From positions 248,001-312,000 of the forward strand of contig CM062380.1 of the NCBI GenBank assembly GCA_031310005.1: a stretch of DNA of 64,000 nt, written 5' to 3'. Positions 13,952 through 25,550 of the stretch are shown here, one piece after another. Position 1 is the first letter of the stretch; each line of letters starts with the position of its first letter. The notes beneath the pieces are model-generated. The model was not told where the DNA came from. It saw only the letters and a program-made list of their open reading frames with translations, and made no database searches. This DNA comes from Dactylellina haptotyla. Taxonomy: Eukaryota > Ascomycota > Orbiliomycetes > Orbiliales > Orbiliaceae. Both the position numbers and the translations under genes were made by a program.

Positions 13952-16037
13952 ATGCTGAGTACTAATCTTGTCGCTTTTATTTGCCTATCCCAAGGTCTTG
14001 GGACTTTGGTTCTGGGAGGTCCTATCGCGGCTTCCGATGAAAATGTAGCCTCCAATTGGAAGGTCCCCGTTGGATACGAGGAAATGGTTCCAGTTGTCGA
14101 GACTCTTGAACAGAGAGATTCTCTCAGCGGCAGGTCCGCTGAGAGCGTCAAGTTTACTGGAGAATCTGGAATTCACAGAAAAAGAGCCTCGACTACTGGT
14201 TGGAAGATCCCAGACGGATACCAAGAAATGACAGCAGTCACAGAGGAAGAGCTTCTTCCGCATCGCATGCGCAAGCGGGCAGATGATCCATCCCGGCTGG
14301 ATCCTCAGAAGCATATCGATTTAGTTTTCAAGAGCAGGCCGAAAGAAGGTTAGCGAGATAAAAGTCCTTGGAATAATACTGGGAGTCCAGTTTCTAACAA
14401 TTAGTACTTTTGTTCAAATAGGCACGGCACGTCTCCTAGCTAAAATCAAAGCCCAACCTAGCAAAGACCATCCGATTGTGGCTCTCGATCACTTCAAGAC
14501 GCTACTTAAATCCCATACTCTTTTCGAAAAACCCGACACTATCAACTTGGAATTCCAAAACAAAGATCAAGTTACCTACGCAATGAAAGCATGGGATTGG
14601 GTGAATAAGAATTCAGCAGACTATTTCTTCATGGTTGTTCAGGTTCCAGTGCCCGGCAAAAAGAAGCTAGTTAGAACCAAACTCCACAATATCACGAACG
14701 TTGAAGTCCACAACTTGGAGACCAAGCTTACAGCTGTAGAGTTACCCTGGGAATCTCTGGGTGAGCTCGATATCTCTATTGGATCATCGCAGGCTCCGGG
14801 GAGCTCAAAACATGCACGCGATCTCAACAAGAGGTTTACTTTGAACCCGTCTCTACCAATCGATGTTTCATTTGGCCAACCAGGGAACGCAATTAGTCTC
14901 CATCACCTTGATATCGGTTCGAAAGATACGATTGCACAAGGAGACTTTGATGTCAAATGTATCAATTGCTACACCACTGGTATCGTCGAGCTCGCCGCCC
15001 GCTTCAGAACCGAATGGACCCAAATCAAGGAAGCATCCATCTCCGTCAAGACCAAGAAACTGGCCGCTGTGATGGATGTGGAAGCTTCTCTTGCACTTCG
15101 ATCCGCGAAGACCTTTCGACACGAGATTGTCACCTTCCCTATCGGTCTAATATCTGTATGGGGTATCTTCAACTTTGGCCCAAAGATTGGCATTGAAGCT
15201 TATCAGAAGTATGATGCTAAGGGTAGAGTTGCCGTCGGTGCAAAGCTGGATGTTAGGGTTCCTGAAAGTGAAGCTATTGTAGACTTTTCTAATCTTAAAA
15301 AGAGCTCTGTTAGCGGATTCAAGGACACAACATTTGAGTGGGATGCGGCGATTAAAGACTCGGATGCTAAAGTCCAGGGCACAGCTGCGATTATCACCAA
15401 GGTTGGGGTTAGCATTGACCTACTGGACTCTGGAGTTGCAAGTGACGTAGAGTTCTGGCTGCCCAAGGTCGACTACACAATTGCAGGTGGCCTTAAAACG
15501 GGCGGATGGTGTCCGAATCACAAGGACGTCAGAGGAGGTGTTAATGGCAAGGTCGACGCTGGATTTCAAGTGAAATTTATTGGTCTTGAGGGATCTGGTG
15601 TCCTCAAGGATGACATCCCCAAGCAAAACTGGGAGCCAAAATGGGGGATCCAAAGCTTGAAGGTCGTCGACTTTTGTAGGCCGATTGACCCTGTCGAGTT
15701 TGGCAAGAAGCTTCTCTATGATCTCTCCAAGGAGAGAAACATTCCTGCGCCACCACCAAAGAAAGGAGAACACCCTAAAAATGAAATAATGCGTGTCGAG
15801 TTTGAGAGCGTCTGGAAATGGACCAGCTTTGGTCGTATGGAGTCTTATGTCTTGAGGTACGAGAACGGCGATTTTATTAAAAGAGGACCTAAGGAGGAGT
15901 TCATCAAGAATTGGAGGGGTACAGGAAGGAAGTTCCGGACGTTCAACTCCGAGACGCAGAAGGATGAGGAGTTTGAGGCGTGCACGAACCGCTCTGAATA
16001 TGTGAGGAAGCTGGTAGGATCTTGCTCAGGAATGTAA
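13952..16037 (+). CDS. Secreted DUF7029/DUF7223 protein with repeated, Kex2-flanked N-terminal motif
   Basis: Exons 13952-14348 and 14422-16037 join in phase 1 (intron GTTAGC..ATAG, 73 bp) to give about 670 residues. Residues 1-22 form a hydrophobic signal peptide. Two copies of the motif WK(V/I)P(V/D)GY(E/Q)EM lie at residues 36-45 and 84-93. Dibasic HRKR (75-78) and RMRKR (105-109) sites flank the second copy. From about residue 140 the protein matches what I recall of fungal DUF7029: a conserved DHFKTLL, then TINLEF and KAWDWVN. From about 270 it resembles DUF7223, with LPIDVSF, a GDFDVKCINC segment at about 305-315, and a beta-rich body with lysine-rich strands. These domains occur in large secreted fungal proteins of unknown role. 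Further Cys residues and an NKR site (268-270) suggest processing in the secretory path. The function is unknown; a role at the cell surface or outside the cell is inferred. Confidence 0.82.
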
Positions 16038-16743
16038 AGTGACTGGCTTGCTGTTTATATAATATACATTGACGTTTAAATATCTCGTCCTGGGATTGTA
16101 ATATAATAATTCAAATATCATAACTACCTATAACATAGTCCTAAATCGTATTTGCTAGCTGATAATTCACCGTTCCGCACACAACTATATCAGATTGTGA
16201 AAAATTCAGTACAATCAAATATAACGAGTAGGTGGCTGTAGTTCAGTGACAGTCTTGTACGGGACTGGTTATTGCAGTCTCGTAACCAGACTCGGGTTAT
16301 TGGAGAAAATATGTTGGATTTTGGGAAGTGTTGGAATCCCTGTTTGTCGCTTCTCCAAATTGCCCGTTTTGGTCACCGCAAGTTGACCTTCCTCAACCTC
16401 AACGACAGCCAAACTTGTCTGAGCTCGTGACAGAGCTTCCGGTAACATCTCCAACTTCGCCAGCTAGAAGACGTATCGCGTTCTTGAAAACCTGGGATCG
16501 CACCAGAGAGGTTATACCTGCGTATATACGTACTCCTTCATATCCCCCATTCAGCGTTGCAACCTTCTATATATACTAGATCTGATATCCATCGACGGCC
16601 TGTCCCGCTTCACAAATTCCACCTGCCCTTTCCGCCAAAGCTGAAATCTTGGGCAATAGACCGCCACGATTCTTTCGGCACTGCATTTACAGGGCATGCA
16701 AAGCATGGCCCTTACCTTCCATCCGAAATCCTCCCTTAACAAG
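16038..16743. other. Intergenic spacer before the GNAT gene
   Basis: Probably the 3' UTR of the secreted-protein gene and the promoter of the acetyltransferase gene. The 18-base word at 16275-16292 recurs at 62767-62784. No gene is seen. Confidence 0.4.
16275..16292 (+). repeat. 18-bp word shared with 62767-62784
   Basis: CAGTCTCGTAACCAGACT occurs here and, identically, at 62767-62784, in both cases in spacer DNA. Its ends (AGTCT..AGACT) are inverted. The flanks differ at the two sites. Confidence 0.6.
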
Positions 16744-17648
16744 ATGAGCGTCTACGTCCGAACCCTTACGATCAACGATATCGACAAGATTGTCGAACTG
16801 GAGAATGTATGCTTCAGTGAGGAGGAGAGGGCGAGTGTAGAAAAGGTATGCCTATACAAGATTGAGAACTGCAACGACAGAAGCAGTGTCAACCCGGATA
16901 TAGTTTGAATACCGCTAACAGATACCTTGTAACAGTTCAGATACCGTCTTACCGTTTGGTACGTTCGATTTGAAGGACATCGAGGCCTGTTCTGAGAGCT
17001 CTTCAGGTAGACCCCACCGCTAACGCAGAGTTATAACATATATCGATATCTAGCGGAGAGCTTTCTCACGGTCTCTTTACCCTTTCGAAGCCACATCCCG
17101 ACACCCCTAAGGGTGTATCAGATTTCAAGCCCAAGGAGATACTAGTCGCTATGATTAGCGCAACGAAGACCAGCAGCCCAAACATCACGGAAGCATCAAT
17201 GAAGATCCCACGAGAACTACTCACCGCATACGGCCTCCCCGCCACCCCGAAGGAACAGGACCCACCGGCACCCAAGACAGACACTGCGGCCGCACCAGAT
17301 ACTGAAGGCGAATCCTCCAAAGAGGCGACGAAGGAAGCCATTCCGCCTCCAGAAGGACACGTCGAATCAGGGGAGACCATCTGCATCCACTCGGTATGCG
17401 TATCCCCTTCGTACAGAAACATGGGATATTCCCAGATCCTCTTAAAAGATTTCATCGCACGCATGCGAGATGCAGGTCTCTCCAAGCGCATTGCGTTGAT
17501 CTGCCGCAAGGAGATGACTGGAGTTTACACCAAGGTGCTATTCCGTTATCGCGGCAACAGCACGGTCACCCACGGTGGTGGAAATTGGGTAGACATGATC
17601 TACGAATACAGCGTACCACCCAACAAGGCGGCCGCCCGACGAGGCTAG
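16744..17648 (+). CDS. GNAT acetyltransferase, AANAT/Paa1-like
   Basis: Three exons, 16744-16845, 16936-16958 and 17054-17648, give about 239 residues. The middle exon is only 23 nt and encodes FRYRLTV plus part of a Cys; the reading frame is kept throughout. The N-terminus (VRTLTINDIDKIVELENVCFSEEERAS) is the usual start of the fungal arylalkylamine or polyamine N-acetyltransferase group. The acetyl-CoA binding motif A is seen as SVCVSPSYRNMGYSQILLKDF near residues 155-175. A Pro/Ala/Thr/Glu-rich insert of about 40 residues comes just before it. The family moves acetyl groups from acetyl-CoA to amines such as polyamines or arylalkylamines in the cytosol. The substrate here is not known. Within motif A, the usual RxxGxG/A signature reads RNMGYS, which is near normal. 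Confidence 0.85.
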
Positions 17649-18401
17649 GAGCCTTCTGAACCCCAATCTTCTCGTCAACCGCAGGAATACCGGGGCCATC
17701 GTCGGAGTCGAGCGATATCCATCTCTGCGGATGTCCGCCGACCTGCGCCATGGGATGAATACGAGAACGATACGCTTCTTCTAAAGGAACCGATCGATCT
17801 TTCCATTTTAGGATGACTGTCCGATTATTTCCTCTTTACTTCTCATGACTTTTGCGAAATTCTGTGCGAACGGCGTTTGATGCTTCTCATATCATGTTGT
17901 CCGTCGTTGGCCCTATCCGCATATTGTCTTTTTTCCTTTCTTTCTTGGCATATCATCATCCTTCCGAAAACATGTAGCTTGGTTCCTGATGTACTATTAC
18001 AAAATATATCATTCGTTCTCCTGGTTCATCGTTTTTCATATACCGTCTTCTCTAGCTCACGCAATAGACAGAACACAGACTGTCGTCGAGTTATGCAGCA
18101 AGGATATAATCATATTTGAAAAGAAAATCTATATTGAGCTGTATTCGTAAATCTACATGAGATGGCCCGCATCGAGACCGATAGCCACAGATGGGTCTGA
18201 TCGGCTCGAAGGCATATGTAGAAGCTCGCACCCGGGAACCCCGTCCCAGTTAAGGGTTCGTTATCTATTGATTGATGGCTGATAGGCTTTGTTGCTCAAG
18301 ATCAAAGCCCTATATTTGTGTCGTACGGATTATTCCCATTGCTCTTTCGGCCCCCGGTGACACAGTTGTTAAATCATCCCATTAGTTTGCAGTTTAGTTC
18401 C
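17649..18401. other. Spacer between convergent GNAT and LSM6 genes
   Basis: It holds the 3' ends of two converging genes. A T-rich stretch at 17870-18060 follows the GNAT gene and fits a 3' UTR. No gene is seen. Confidence 0.45.
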
Positions 18402-18832
18402 TCATTTATCTGCAGATATATACAGCACTATAATCACAAAAAGAACATGCTATCAGTATCATATTAAATCACAAGATGACAACAGTGCCAAAGAGCACAT
18501 ACCGTTGTTCCCCCGAATGAACACGTCACCGTACCGATTCTTTCGCTGGCCGTTGACGTACTCTTCCGTGTTTTCGAGAGCAATGTTCATATATCCATCG
18601 ACAGATTGAAGTTCACCTATCGATCGCCCACACACGTCAATTAAGATGTCCTGATAGGATAGACAAGTATGGAGAAGAAAGAGAGTAGTAAAACGTAGAG
18701 GGAGTGCGAACCTTTGTACTCCACGCCGGAGTTCAGCTTGACTGTAATCGGGGCACCGTGGATCTCTGACAGAAAGGACGATGGGTCTTTCGACGAGATG
18801 GCTGGGGCGGTTTCGCCGGCGGCGTCAGACAT
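18402..18832 (-). CDS. LSM6: U6 snRNA-associated Sm-like protein LSm6
   Basis: Three minus-strand exons, 18832-18712, 18616-18503 and 18427-18402, give 86 residues, the normal size for LSm6. The Sm1 motif is seen as IHGAPITVKLNSGVEYKGELQ (about residues 25-46) and is followed by the LSm6 hallmark SVDGYMNIALENTEEYVNG. Sm2 follows as RYGDVFIRGNNVLYIS. LSm6 is part of the LSm1-7 ring, which promotes decapping and mRNA decay in the cytoplasm. It is also part of the LSm2-8 ring, which binds the U6 snRNA 3' end in the nucleus. The first intron starts with GTTCGC, a poor donor, but the conserved junction YKGELQ leaves little choice. The last exon codes only seven residues and the stop. Confidence 0.95.
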
Positions 18833-20228
18833 TTCGGCTATCGAGGTGGTAGGAGCCGGGGAGGATAGACTTGGCAGAGGTGTGGAGGTGGGGTCCTGCG
18901 GAGGATGTTCGTGACGACGTGATGTGGGATGGACTAAGCTTGAAGCTTTCGTTTCGGCGAGGATGTTTGGTGTAACATCGAAGCAGCGAAAACAACACGC
19001 AGACAACGCAAGTTGATGCACTCGCCCTCGCGCTCTGTATTACCACTTGAACTCACGGGTCTCATACTAGGAGACCGAAGAGGACTGACTATAAGACTAA
19101 TTCGACATTGATTCTCTGAATGCTTATTTCTCTTGAGAAATCTACCTATTAATGGCGAAGTTATTTGGCGGTTGAGCTCGAATGGCAATGCGCTCGACGA
19201 ACCAGACTCTTCACCGCATCGGCAAAACTAACCATCCAGAAATATTACAACGCTAATTCATACAATATTAATATATTATGGATTATTTGATAGCCCTAAA
19301 GTCTCAAGTACGGCGAAGACTTCAGTCTCTAAACTGGGGTCTCATCTCATCAACTGGCAATTCGACCCATCGGCATTAACACAGGCGCAACCTTGCGTAT
19401 CTATGTGATCAGCAGCATGTTTCATTGGAAGAGATAATTGACCAAACTTTTCAACTGCACACTGGATTTCCTCGGAAATGTCTGTTACACGTCGGATCGG
19501 ATCTACGGTCTCGATAGTCCTCTCCAGTCCTCTCCAGTCCTCTCCGGCCACCTTCCTCAGACGTATTCATCCCGGATATGGATATCTAGACTTTCAAGTT
19601 GGAGCTCCTATTCATCTTTATTTTCTGCCTTGCCAAGTTAACATGCATCCAATGACTCCACTTTTCCTCGCTTTTACAAGCCAGACCCTCGAATGGGGGT
19701 CGAAGCTCAGCTCGTATGTTGAGACGTCAATGCAATCAAACCGTGAGCGCGAAGCAGATGACCAACTCAACACACGCTATCGCCGACCTTCTTTCTCGCA
19801 AATATTCCTCCATTTCGAACAACCGTCCGAGGCGTGAATGCAATCAGCTCGCGAACTCATACCGAATGCGAACGCCAAAGATGACGCCAATCCACCTGAT
19901 TTCGTGACTCGACAGGGTTTCGGCTCCGCTCAGCTCGAGAACCCTGTTCTTCGCTGTTTGACTGCGAATCCTGACTCTACAGCTGCAGCGCCCTCCGCCA
20001 CACAAAAGCCAAGCCCAGCATCCAAGTCGGGTCGGGCTGTTGGAAAAAGAGGCCGCATTTATGCTGAGACACGAATATAAAAATAACCCCACTGCACCTT
20101 TTTTCATATTCTTCTGTTATCACGAAATCCCGCTCATACAATCGCGACACCGAACAGTTATCCAAAATTTGTGCAAGTACATTAGTAAAACATTTTGTTG
20201 TCTGCAAAACATCTCGCCCATTACATCA
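18833..20228. promoter_or_regulatory. Divergent promoter region between LSM6 and the DUF4246 gene
   Basis: The two flanking genes point away from each other, so both promoters must lie here. A perfect 10-bp tandem repeat sits at 19516-19545. No further gene is supported, though short open frames exist near 19840-20110. Confidence 0.45.
19516..19545 (+). repeat. 10-bp tandem repeat, three perfect copies
   Basis: AGTCCTCTCC is repeated three times without a mismatch in the divergent promoter region. Confidence 0.9.
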
Positions 20229-22887
20229 ATGTCGGACCAAAATCCAACAGCGGCTCCAACACAACCGCCAGCTGAGGCTGGAAGCAGCAGCAGCGCAGCA
20301 GCGGCGGGGCATGCTGACGCAATGGGGGAAGCAATAGATCCTCAAATGTCGCGCGAGGAACAGCAGAAGGTGCTCATGCAGATGCAACTGCGGCTGGACC
20401 AATATCAAGCTTACGCAGACCGACTTTCAGCCCTCGCTGCAGAGCAGACACCGGTTGACGGCAAGGTTACCATCACCTTGGAAAATCCAGCGGAGGACGA
20501 AGAAGATGAAGACGGTGATGAAAATTGGGAGGATGATGAAGAAGAGGGCGGAGAGGAAGGAGATGAAGGTGGTGAGGAGGACGGAGAGGACGCTAGCAAG
20601 CCCAAAAAGCAGGACGGATCAGATTCGCTGGGCCCGTCGGATTCTATCTCCACCGCATCGACTGACACCTACGGCCGTGGAAAACCACGGCGAGTCCGCG
20701 AAGAGGGCCGGCCTGAGAGCTTATATCCCCATCCACTCGATGGCGAGGACGTATGGGGCAGCTGTCTCGCGTACAAGGAACAGTACGTCCGCTCGTTTTC
20801 CGCCGCGATCAGGAACAAGCCCAATTGGACGGAGAAGGTTCTCGATCGCGAGCTGTTTGCCAAGTGGCTTAGGGAAGCTGAAAAGCAGAACTCGAAGAAT
20901 GATAAGACCGGATCTTTGACTTGGGATGCGGCGGATATTGCGTTCGCTTATAAGGAGTTGACGGAGCAGTATAAGCCGTATGTGGAAGAGTTGAGGAAGC
21001 AGGGCCTCACTATCGAGCCGGATATCGATGCGGTTTGGAGAACGGACCAGCTGATCGATGAAGACCTGAGAAAGCAATTGATAGATGGTAAGATTACTCA
21101 CTTCGCATCAGTAAATGCTACACGATACTGACTCTTCCCGCAGCTGTTGCTACACTTGAAAACGTTCCTGATGAGAAGAAGGACTGGCACCCAGGTTCGA
21201 AAAAGCAGGTGTTGGATCTCGTCCATCCCTCGCTCTGGCCGATAATCTACGGTCGCTCCATTAGCATCGAGAACGGAGAGACGATTAAAGTACCAAAAGA
21301 GACGGAGCAAGATACGGAAGGTTTCTCGAAGCGGTTCTGCTGGCTGCCTTCTGAATTTGAAATCTCATCGGACGGCAAGGAGACTAAGATAGCTTCATAC
21401 ATCAACAACCTTGCTGAATCCGAAGACCAAAAGGCCCTGTTTTACCCTATCCTCGAGAAGATTTTTACCAAGTTTGTGCCGCTGTTCAACCATGTTCTAG
21501 GAGACTTGCGCATGGGCAAACACGATCTCAAGAGGGTATACGCGTCTGGTGGCGCAAAGTACTGGGATGAGGATATCGTCAAGCTATTGAAAGCCGACCA
21601 CCAGGTGAAATGGGATAAACTGCTCGACCAGTTTGTGAAGGGAGAACCCCTGACTGTTGATTTTATGGAGAAAAAGAAAAAGGAGAAGAAGAAGAAGCCT
21701 GAGGGGGAGACGGTGGAGATGGAAGTAGATACGGACGCCAACCCTGTTGACGATGACGGTGACGCCAATTTTGAGGATGTAAATTCCGATGTCGAAGACC
21801 CGGAATCGGAATCAGACCCGGAGACGGCTGATTGGGAAGAAAACGACGATAGGGGTTACGCGGTTCGTGACAACATGGGGAATTTCTCCGACTGGGACTG
21901 GACGCCGCCCAAGATCACTGATGAGATCAAACTGGAAGGCAAGACGGTCAAGGTAATCGTCAAGTTGGCAAATATCATACTTACGCCCGAAAAGCCGGAG
22001 TACGCCGGCGGAAGTTGGCACGTTGAAGCCATGTTGGTAAGTGATATCTCCTACCTGGTATGAGATTATGCCATCTCCTTGCTCCGAAAACTAAACAACT
22101 TGATTGAATAGAACGAACGGATCATCTCCACGGGAATATACTACTTCGCCCAGGAGAACATCAGCGACAGCGAGCTAGCCTTCCGTCGAACCGTTTCGGA
22201 TGTGCCGCACGTCATGGACTTACAGCAGTATTCCGACTGGCCAATCATTTTCCATATGGAGTCTTGGGATGCCTTCACCGTTCAGAAGATCGGAAGTATC
22301 CAGACCAAGGTATGCTCTTTCAATCTAAAGTGAATGTGCCCAATAGAGTGCTCACCCCCACTACCAACCAGGAACATCGCGCGATTGCATTCCCGAACGT
22401 CTTCCAGCACCAAGTCCAGCCGTTCAAGCTTACCGATCCTACGAAGCCAGGATATCGCAAGATCCTTGTCTTCTTCTTGTGCGATCCCAGCTCGGAACAT
22501 GAGGTGAGTACTTTAATTCTATGCAAGGCTACGATGGCGTACATTAGTAGGGATTCAAACTAACTATTCACTATAGCTGCCAACTACTAAAACCGTAGCA
22601 CCGCAACAACCCGAAGCTCGGAGCCTCACCGAGGACATCTTACGGAACGGTCCCATGGGCAGAATGCCCGAAGAGGTGTTCAGTATGATTGTTGAGAAAC
22701 TACCGCCTCCTGTGACCAGAGAGGAAGCCGAAGCGTACCGCAGAGACCTTATGAAAGAGCGATCCACGTACAATAAGAGTACGACCATGGTCACAGGAGT
22801 ATCTTACAGCTTGTTAGTGCTAGCCCGTCATACTCAATAATACATGGATGCTAATATTAATTTTTTCTTTCTAGATGCGAGCATTAA
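20229..22887 (+). CDS. DUF4246 family protein
   Basis: Six exons, 20229-21087, 21144-22036, 22112-22309, 22372-22503, 22577-22812 and 22875-22887, give about 776 residues. The body matches the fungal DUF4246 (PF14033) family: HPSLWPIIYGRS, the FSKRFCWLPSEFEI stretch, GGSWHVEAMLNERI, GIYYFAQENI, IAFPNVFQHQVQPF, and DPTKPGYRKILVFFLCDP. The ending SLCEH is typical of the family and is made only by splicing a 13-nt last exon, which supports that junction. The N-terminal 60 residues are Ala/Ser/Gln-rich, and a strongly acidic Glu/Asp/Gly block lies at about 80-120. A second Lys-rich then acidic insert lies inside the domain (KKKKEKKKKPEGE and the region after it). The biochemical role of the family is unknown. 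The His/Asp arrangement in HVEAMLNE and the beta-rich tail recall 2-oxoglutarate oxygenase folds, but that is only an idea. Confidence 0.9.
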
Positions 22888-23297
22888 ATATTTCGCGGGG
22901 TTTCTTCGGCACCCTCACTCTTTCCTTCTCTTACTGATTGGTATGAAAACAATTAAAACGAATATTTAACGTGTGATATAGTCCATATAGCGCTTTAGTA
23001 TGCTTAATTCTAAGAGTTATTGATGTCTATATATTTTGCCCTTGCAATGTGAAATGATCGCAAGAAGAAAGCGAAAACAACCCCGTAGCCTTACTCACAG
23101 GCCTATGTATAAATAAAAGAGCCTGCGATCATATCGAACAATGCCATGAGCGCTTGAGATATGAGTCTTCGCGAGAAAATCAGACGCTAAAAGACTAAAG
23201 TGAAGCTTGGAGCAGGTTGTGTTGTTCCCCAGCTAACCTCGAAAAATTTCGAGCTCTGCACTCCAACTTCACCAGCTACCCGCAAAAGAACGTCGCC
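22888..23297. other. Spacer between the DUF4246 and tRNA methyltransferase genes
   Basis: About 410 bp, AT-rich at first, probably a 3' UTR followed by a promoter. No gene is seen. Confidence 0.4.
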
Positions 23298-24842
23298 ATG
23301 ACCGACAAGATACCCATCCCACCGGCCCCCGAGCCTTCTGCGGATAACCCGTCCACAAAGCCACCCCGAACCCGTCCCATAGCCCCCGCTGCCCTCGTTT
23401 CATCAGCACTACCTACAAAGCCATCGTCGAAACCGTACGGCGAGAATGCCCCTCCATCGAACGATGCCGCCGCTACAACCGATGCTCCTGCCACCGCTGC
23501 TACAAGCTCGAAGCCCCCCAAACCGGACGGCCTGAAACGTTCTGATCCGTTCCAATTCGGTACTCGCTACCTGGAGGACGGCGATGACGAGTTTGCGTAC
23601 AATGCGTGGGACCATGTAGATGTAGACGACGAGTACAAGGCCTACGCAGAGGAGCAGTACGACATGCAGAGGAAGAACCCTGTCAAGGACTTCGATAAGA
23701 GTATGTCATTAATCTTAAAGACGTACCGCACGAACGGTATAAAAGAGAAACTAACATGCCGTCGGAAAACCCAACAGACAGATTCAATGCCGAACCGGAA
23801 AAATGGTGGAACAATTTCTATAAGAACAATCGAGAAAATTTCTTCAAGGACCGGAAATGGCTGCAGCAGGAGGTGAGCAGAAATCAATTCCCTCCTAACC
23901 GTAATTTAGTATATCTTATAGGTATCCAGCGTGTGTTAACATGAGATACCGCCTGCCTAGTTCCCAATCCTGACAACAGCGACTTCAGCTACCTCCCCGC
24001 CGATCCGCCTGCTCGAAGTCGGCTGCGGCGCGGGAAACACCCTCTTCCCCATCCTGGCAGCAAACAAGAACCCGAACTTCCACATCCACGGTGCCGACTT
24101 CTCGAAGACATCGATAGACCTCATCCACTCCCAAGAGCTATACGCGACCCATCACCCGAAACACATTTCCGCGTCGGTGTGGGATCTCGGGAACGCGGAT
24201 AACACCCTGCCGGAAGGGGTGGAGGAGGAATCGATAGATGTGGTGATTTTGATATTTGTCTTTTCGGCGCTGCATCCGGATCAGTGGTCCCATGCGGTAC
24301 GGAACGTGAACAGGTGCTTGAAGAAAGGTGGCAAGGTCCTATTTAGGGATTACGGACGGGGCGACCTGGCGCAGGTGAGGTTCAAGAAGGGGAGGTTTCT
24401 GCAGGAGAATTTCTATATCCGAGGAGATGGGACGAGGGTGTATTTCTTCGATAGGGACCAGTTGGGCAGGATATTCGATCCTGGGTTCGGTAGAAAGGAA
24501 GATGAAGGCGAGGAAGGCGGGGCGGTGGAGGAGGATACAGGTATGAAGGCGGTCCTTGTCGGGGTGGACAGACGGATGCTGGTGAACCGCGCCAGGAGGA
24601 TAAAGATGCACAGGTGCTGGCTGCAAGGCTTGTTCGTCAAGGGTGGTGAGGACGAAGTAGCGGCCACTCTCGCAGAGCAGCGGGGGCCGGAGCCGCAGTG
24701 GATGAGAGTGGCGCACACCGATGTGACCGACACAGATGGTAGCAAAAGCGGTCAAGACGTAGAGGAGGTCCAGGTAGTGGATACCCCGAGCCTGGAGGAG
24801 CAAGTTAAGACTCTGGATCTGGGGAACGCGCCGTCGATATGA
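23298..24842 (+). CDS. TRM140: tRNA (cytosine-32) N3-methyltransferase, Trm140/METTL2 type
   Basis: Exons 23298-23700, 23778-23872 and 23961-24842 give about 459 residues. The first 95 residues are a low-complexity Pro/Ala/Thr tail. The family signature follows: FQFGTRYLEDGDDEFAYNAWD, then RFNAEPEKWWNNFYKNN and FFKDRKWLQQEFP. The SAM-binding motif I is LLEVGCGAGNT at 183-193, followed by an acidic loop (HGADFS) and then VFVFSALHPDQW and KGGKVLFRDYGRGDLAQ. The enzyme makes 3-methylcytidine at position 32 of Thr and some Ser tRNAs. It is cytosolic in yeast and in some species mitochondrial. Yeast Abp140 is fused to an actin-binding part through a frameshift; here there is no such fusion. Asp/Glu-rich inserts lie between FDRDQLGRIFD and RRIKMHRCWLQGLFVK. 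The gene converges on its neighbour with 96 bp between the stop codons. Confidence 0.92.
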
Positions 24843-24938
24843 TCTTTTAGATGTAGGAGTAGGAGAAATGCCAATGATACCCACTTCTTCCTTTTCCTGT
24901 AAAAGGAACCAGGATGATGCCATCTTCTTAATATGCGT

Positions 24939-25550
24939 TCAACCGCCCGGTCTCTCCGCAAAGACGAGATCACCGTCCTTGCCCACCATCTCCTTGCAGT
25001 ATTCTTCCAGCAAGATGCCCATGGCGAGCAACGCACTCTCGTCCATGCTCCTACCGCCAATCGCACTCCAGCCCTTCGCGGCGTAAAACTCTGCAGCGTA
25101 GGCGTGAACTGCTTTCAGGAGATCGGAGTCCGGGAGATCGGCCCTTATCTTCTCGTCTTTCATGAGCATCTTCACAGATTCGGGGAGCGTGAAATCCGGG
25201 TCCCGGGAATTGTAGAAGAGAATTTCATCGGCAGCGGCGGGCTTGGAGTGCGTGGGACTGAGGGGGCGGCCGAGGATCGTGAGTAGAGAGGAGGCCGCAG
25301 CGTATACATTGGACGTCGAATGGGTGTACGGTTTTAAGGCTGGCTTCTTCTTCTTCTTCTCTGCGTCCGAATTGGATATGGCTGGTGGAGGGACGGCGAC
25401 TTCCTCGTCCTCGTCCTCCTCGTCCTCGTCCTCCTCGGTCTCGTCTTCCCCTTCGGCTCTCTCGGTGGATTCTGAGGAAGTTGACGACTCTGTGGCTTCG
25501 GAATCGGTATACGAAGACGCGCTGTCTTCCAGCGACGACGATGCGGCCAT
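24939..25550 (-). CDS. Acidic hypothetical protein with a conserved-looking helical C-terminus
   Basis: A single minus-strand exon codes for 203 residues. The first 60 residues are Ser/Glu/Asp-rich (runs of EDEDEEDEDEE), followed by KKKKKPALKPY. The C-terminal 130 residues look folded and helical: SNVYAAASSLLTILGRPLSP, then DLLKAVHAYAAEFYAAKGW and DESALLAMGILLEEYCKEM. The last phrase has the feel of a conserved helical module of a nuclear or nucleolar factor, but I cannot name the family with safety. It shares a 282-bp divergent promoter with the CSA-type gene. No signal peptide or membrane segment is seen. The acidic N-terminus makes nuclear or chromatin work possible. Confidence 0.8.
   Translation of the reverse strand: MAASSSLEDSASSYTDSEATESSTSSESTERAEGEDETEEDEDEEDEDEEVAVPPPAISNSDAEKKKKKPALKPYTHSTSNVYAAASSLLTILGRPLSPTHSKPAAADEILFYNSRDPDFTLPESVKMLMKDEKIRADLPDSDLLKAVHAYAAEFYAAKGWSAIGGRSMDESALLAMGILLEEYCKEMVGKDGDLVFAERPGG

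Noticed and set aside
20411-20668. Serine-rich minus-strand frame
   Set aside because: It is the reverse reading of the acidic repeat in the DUF4246 gene.
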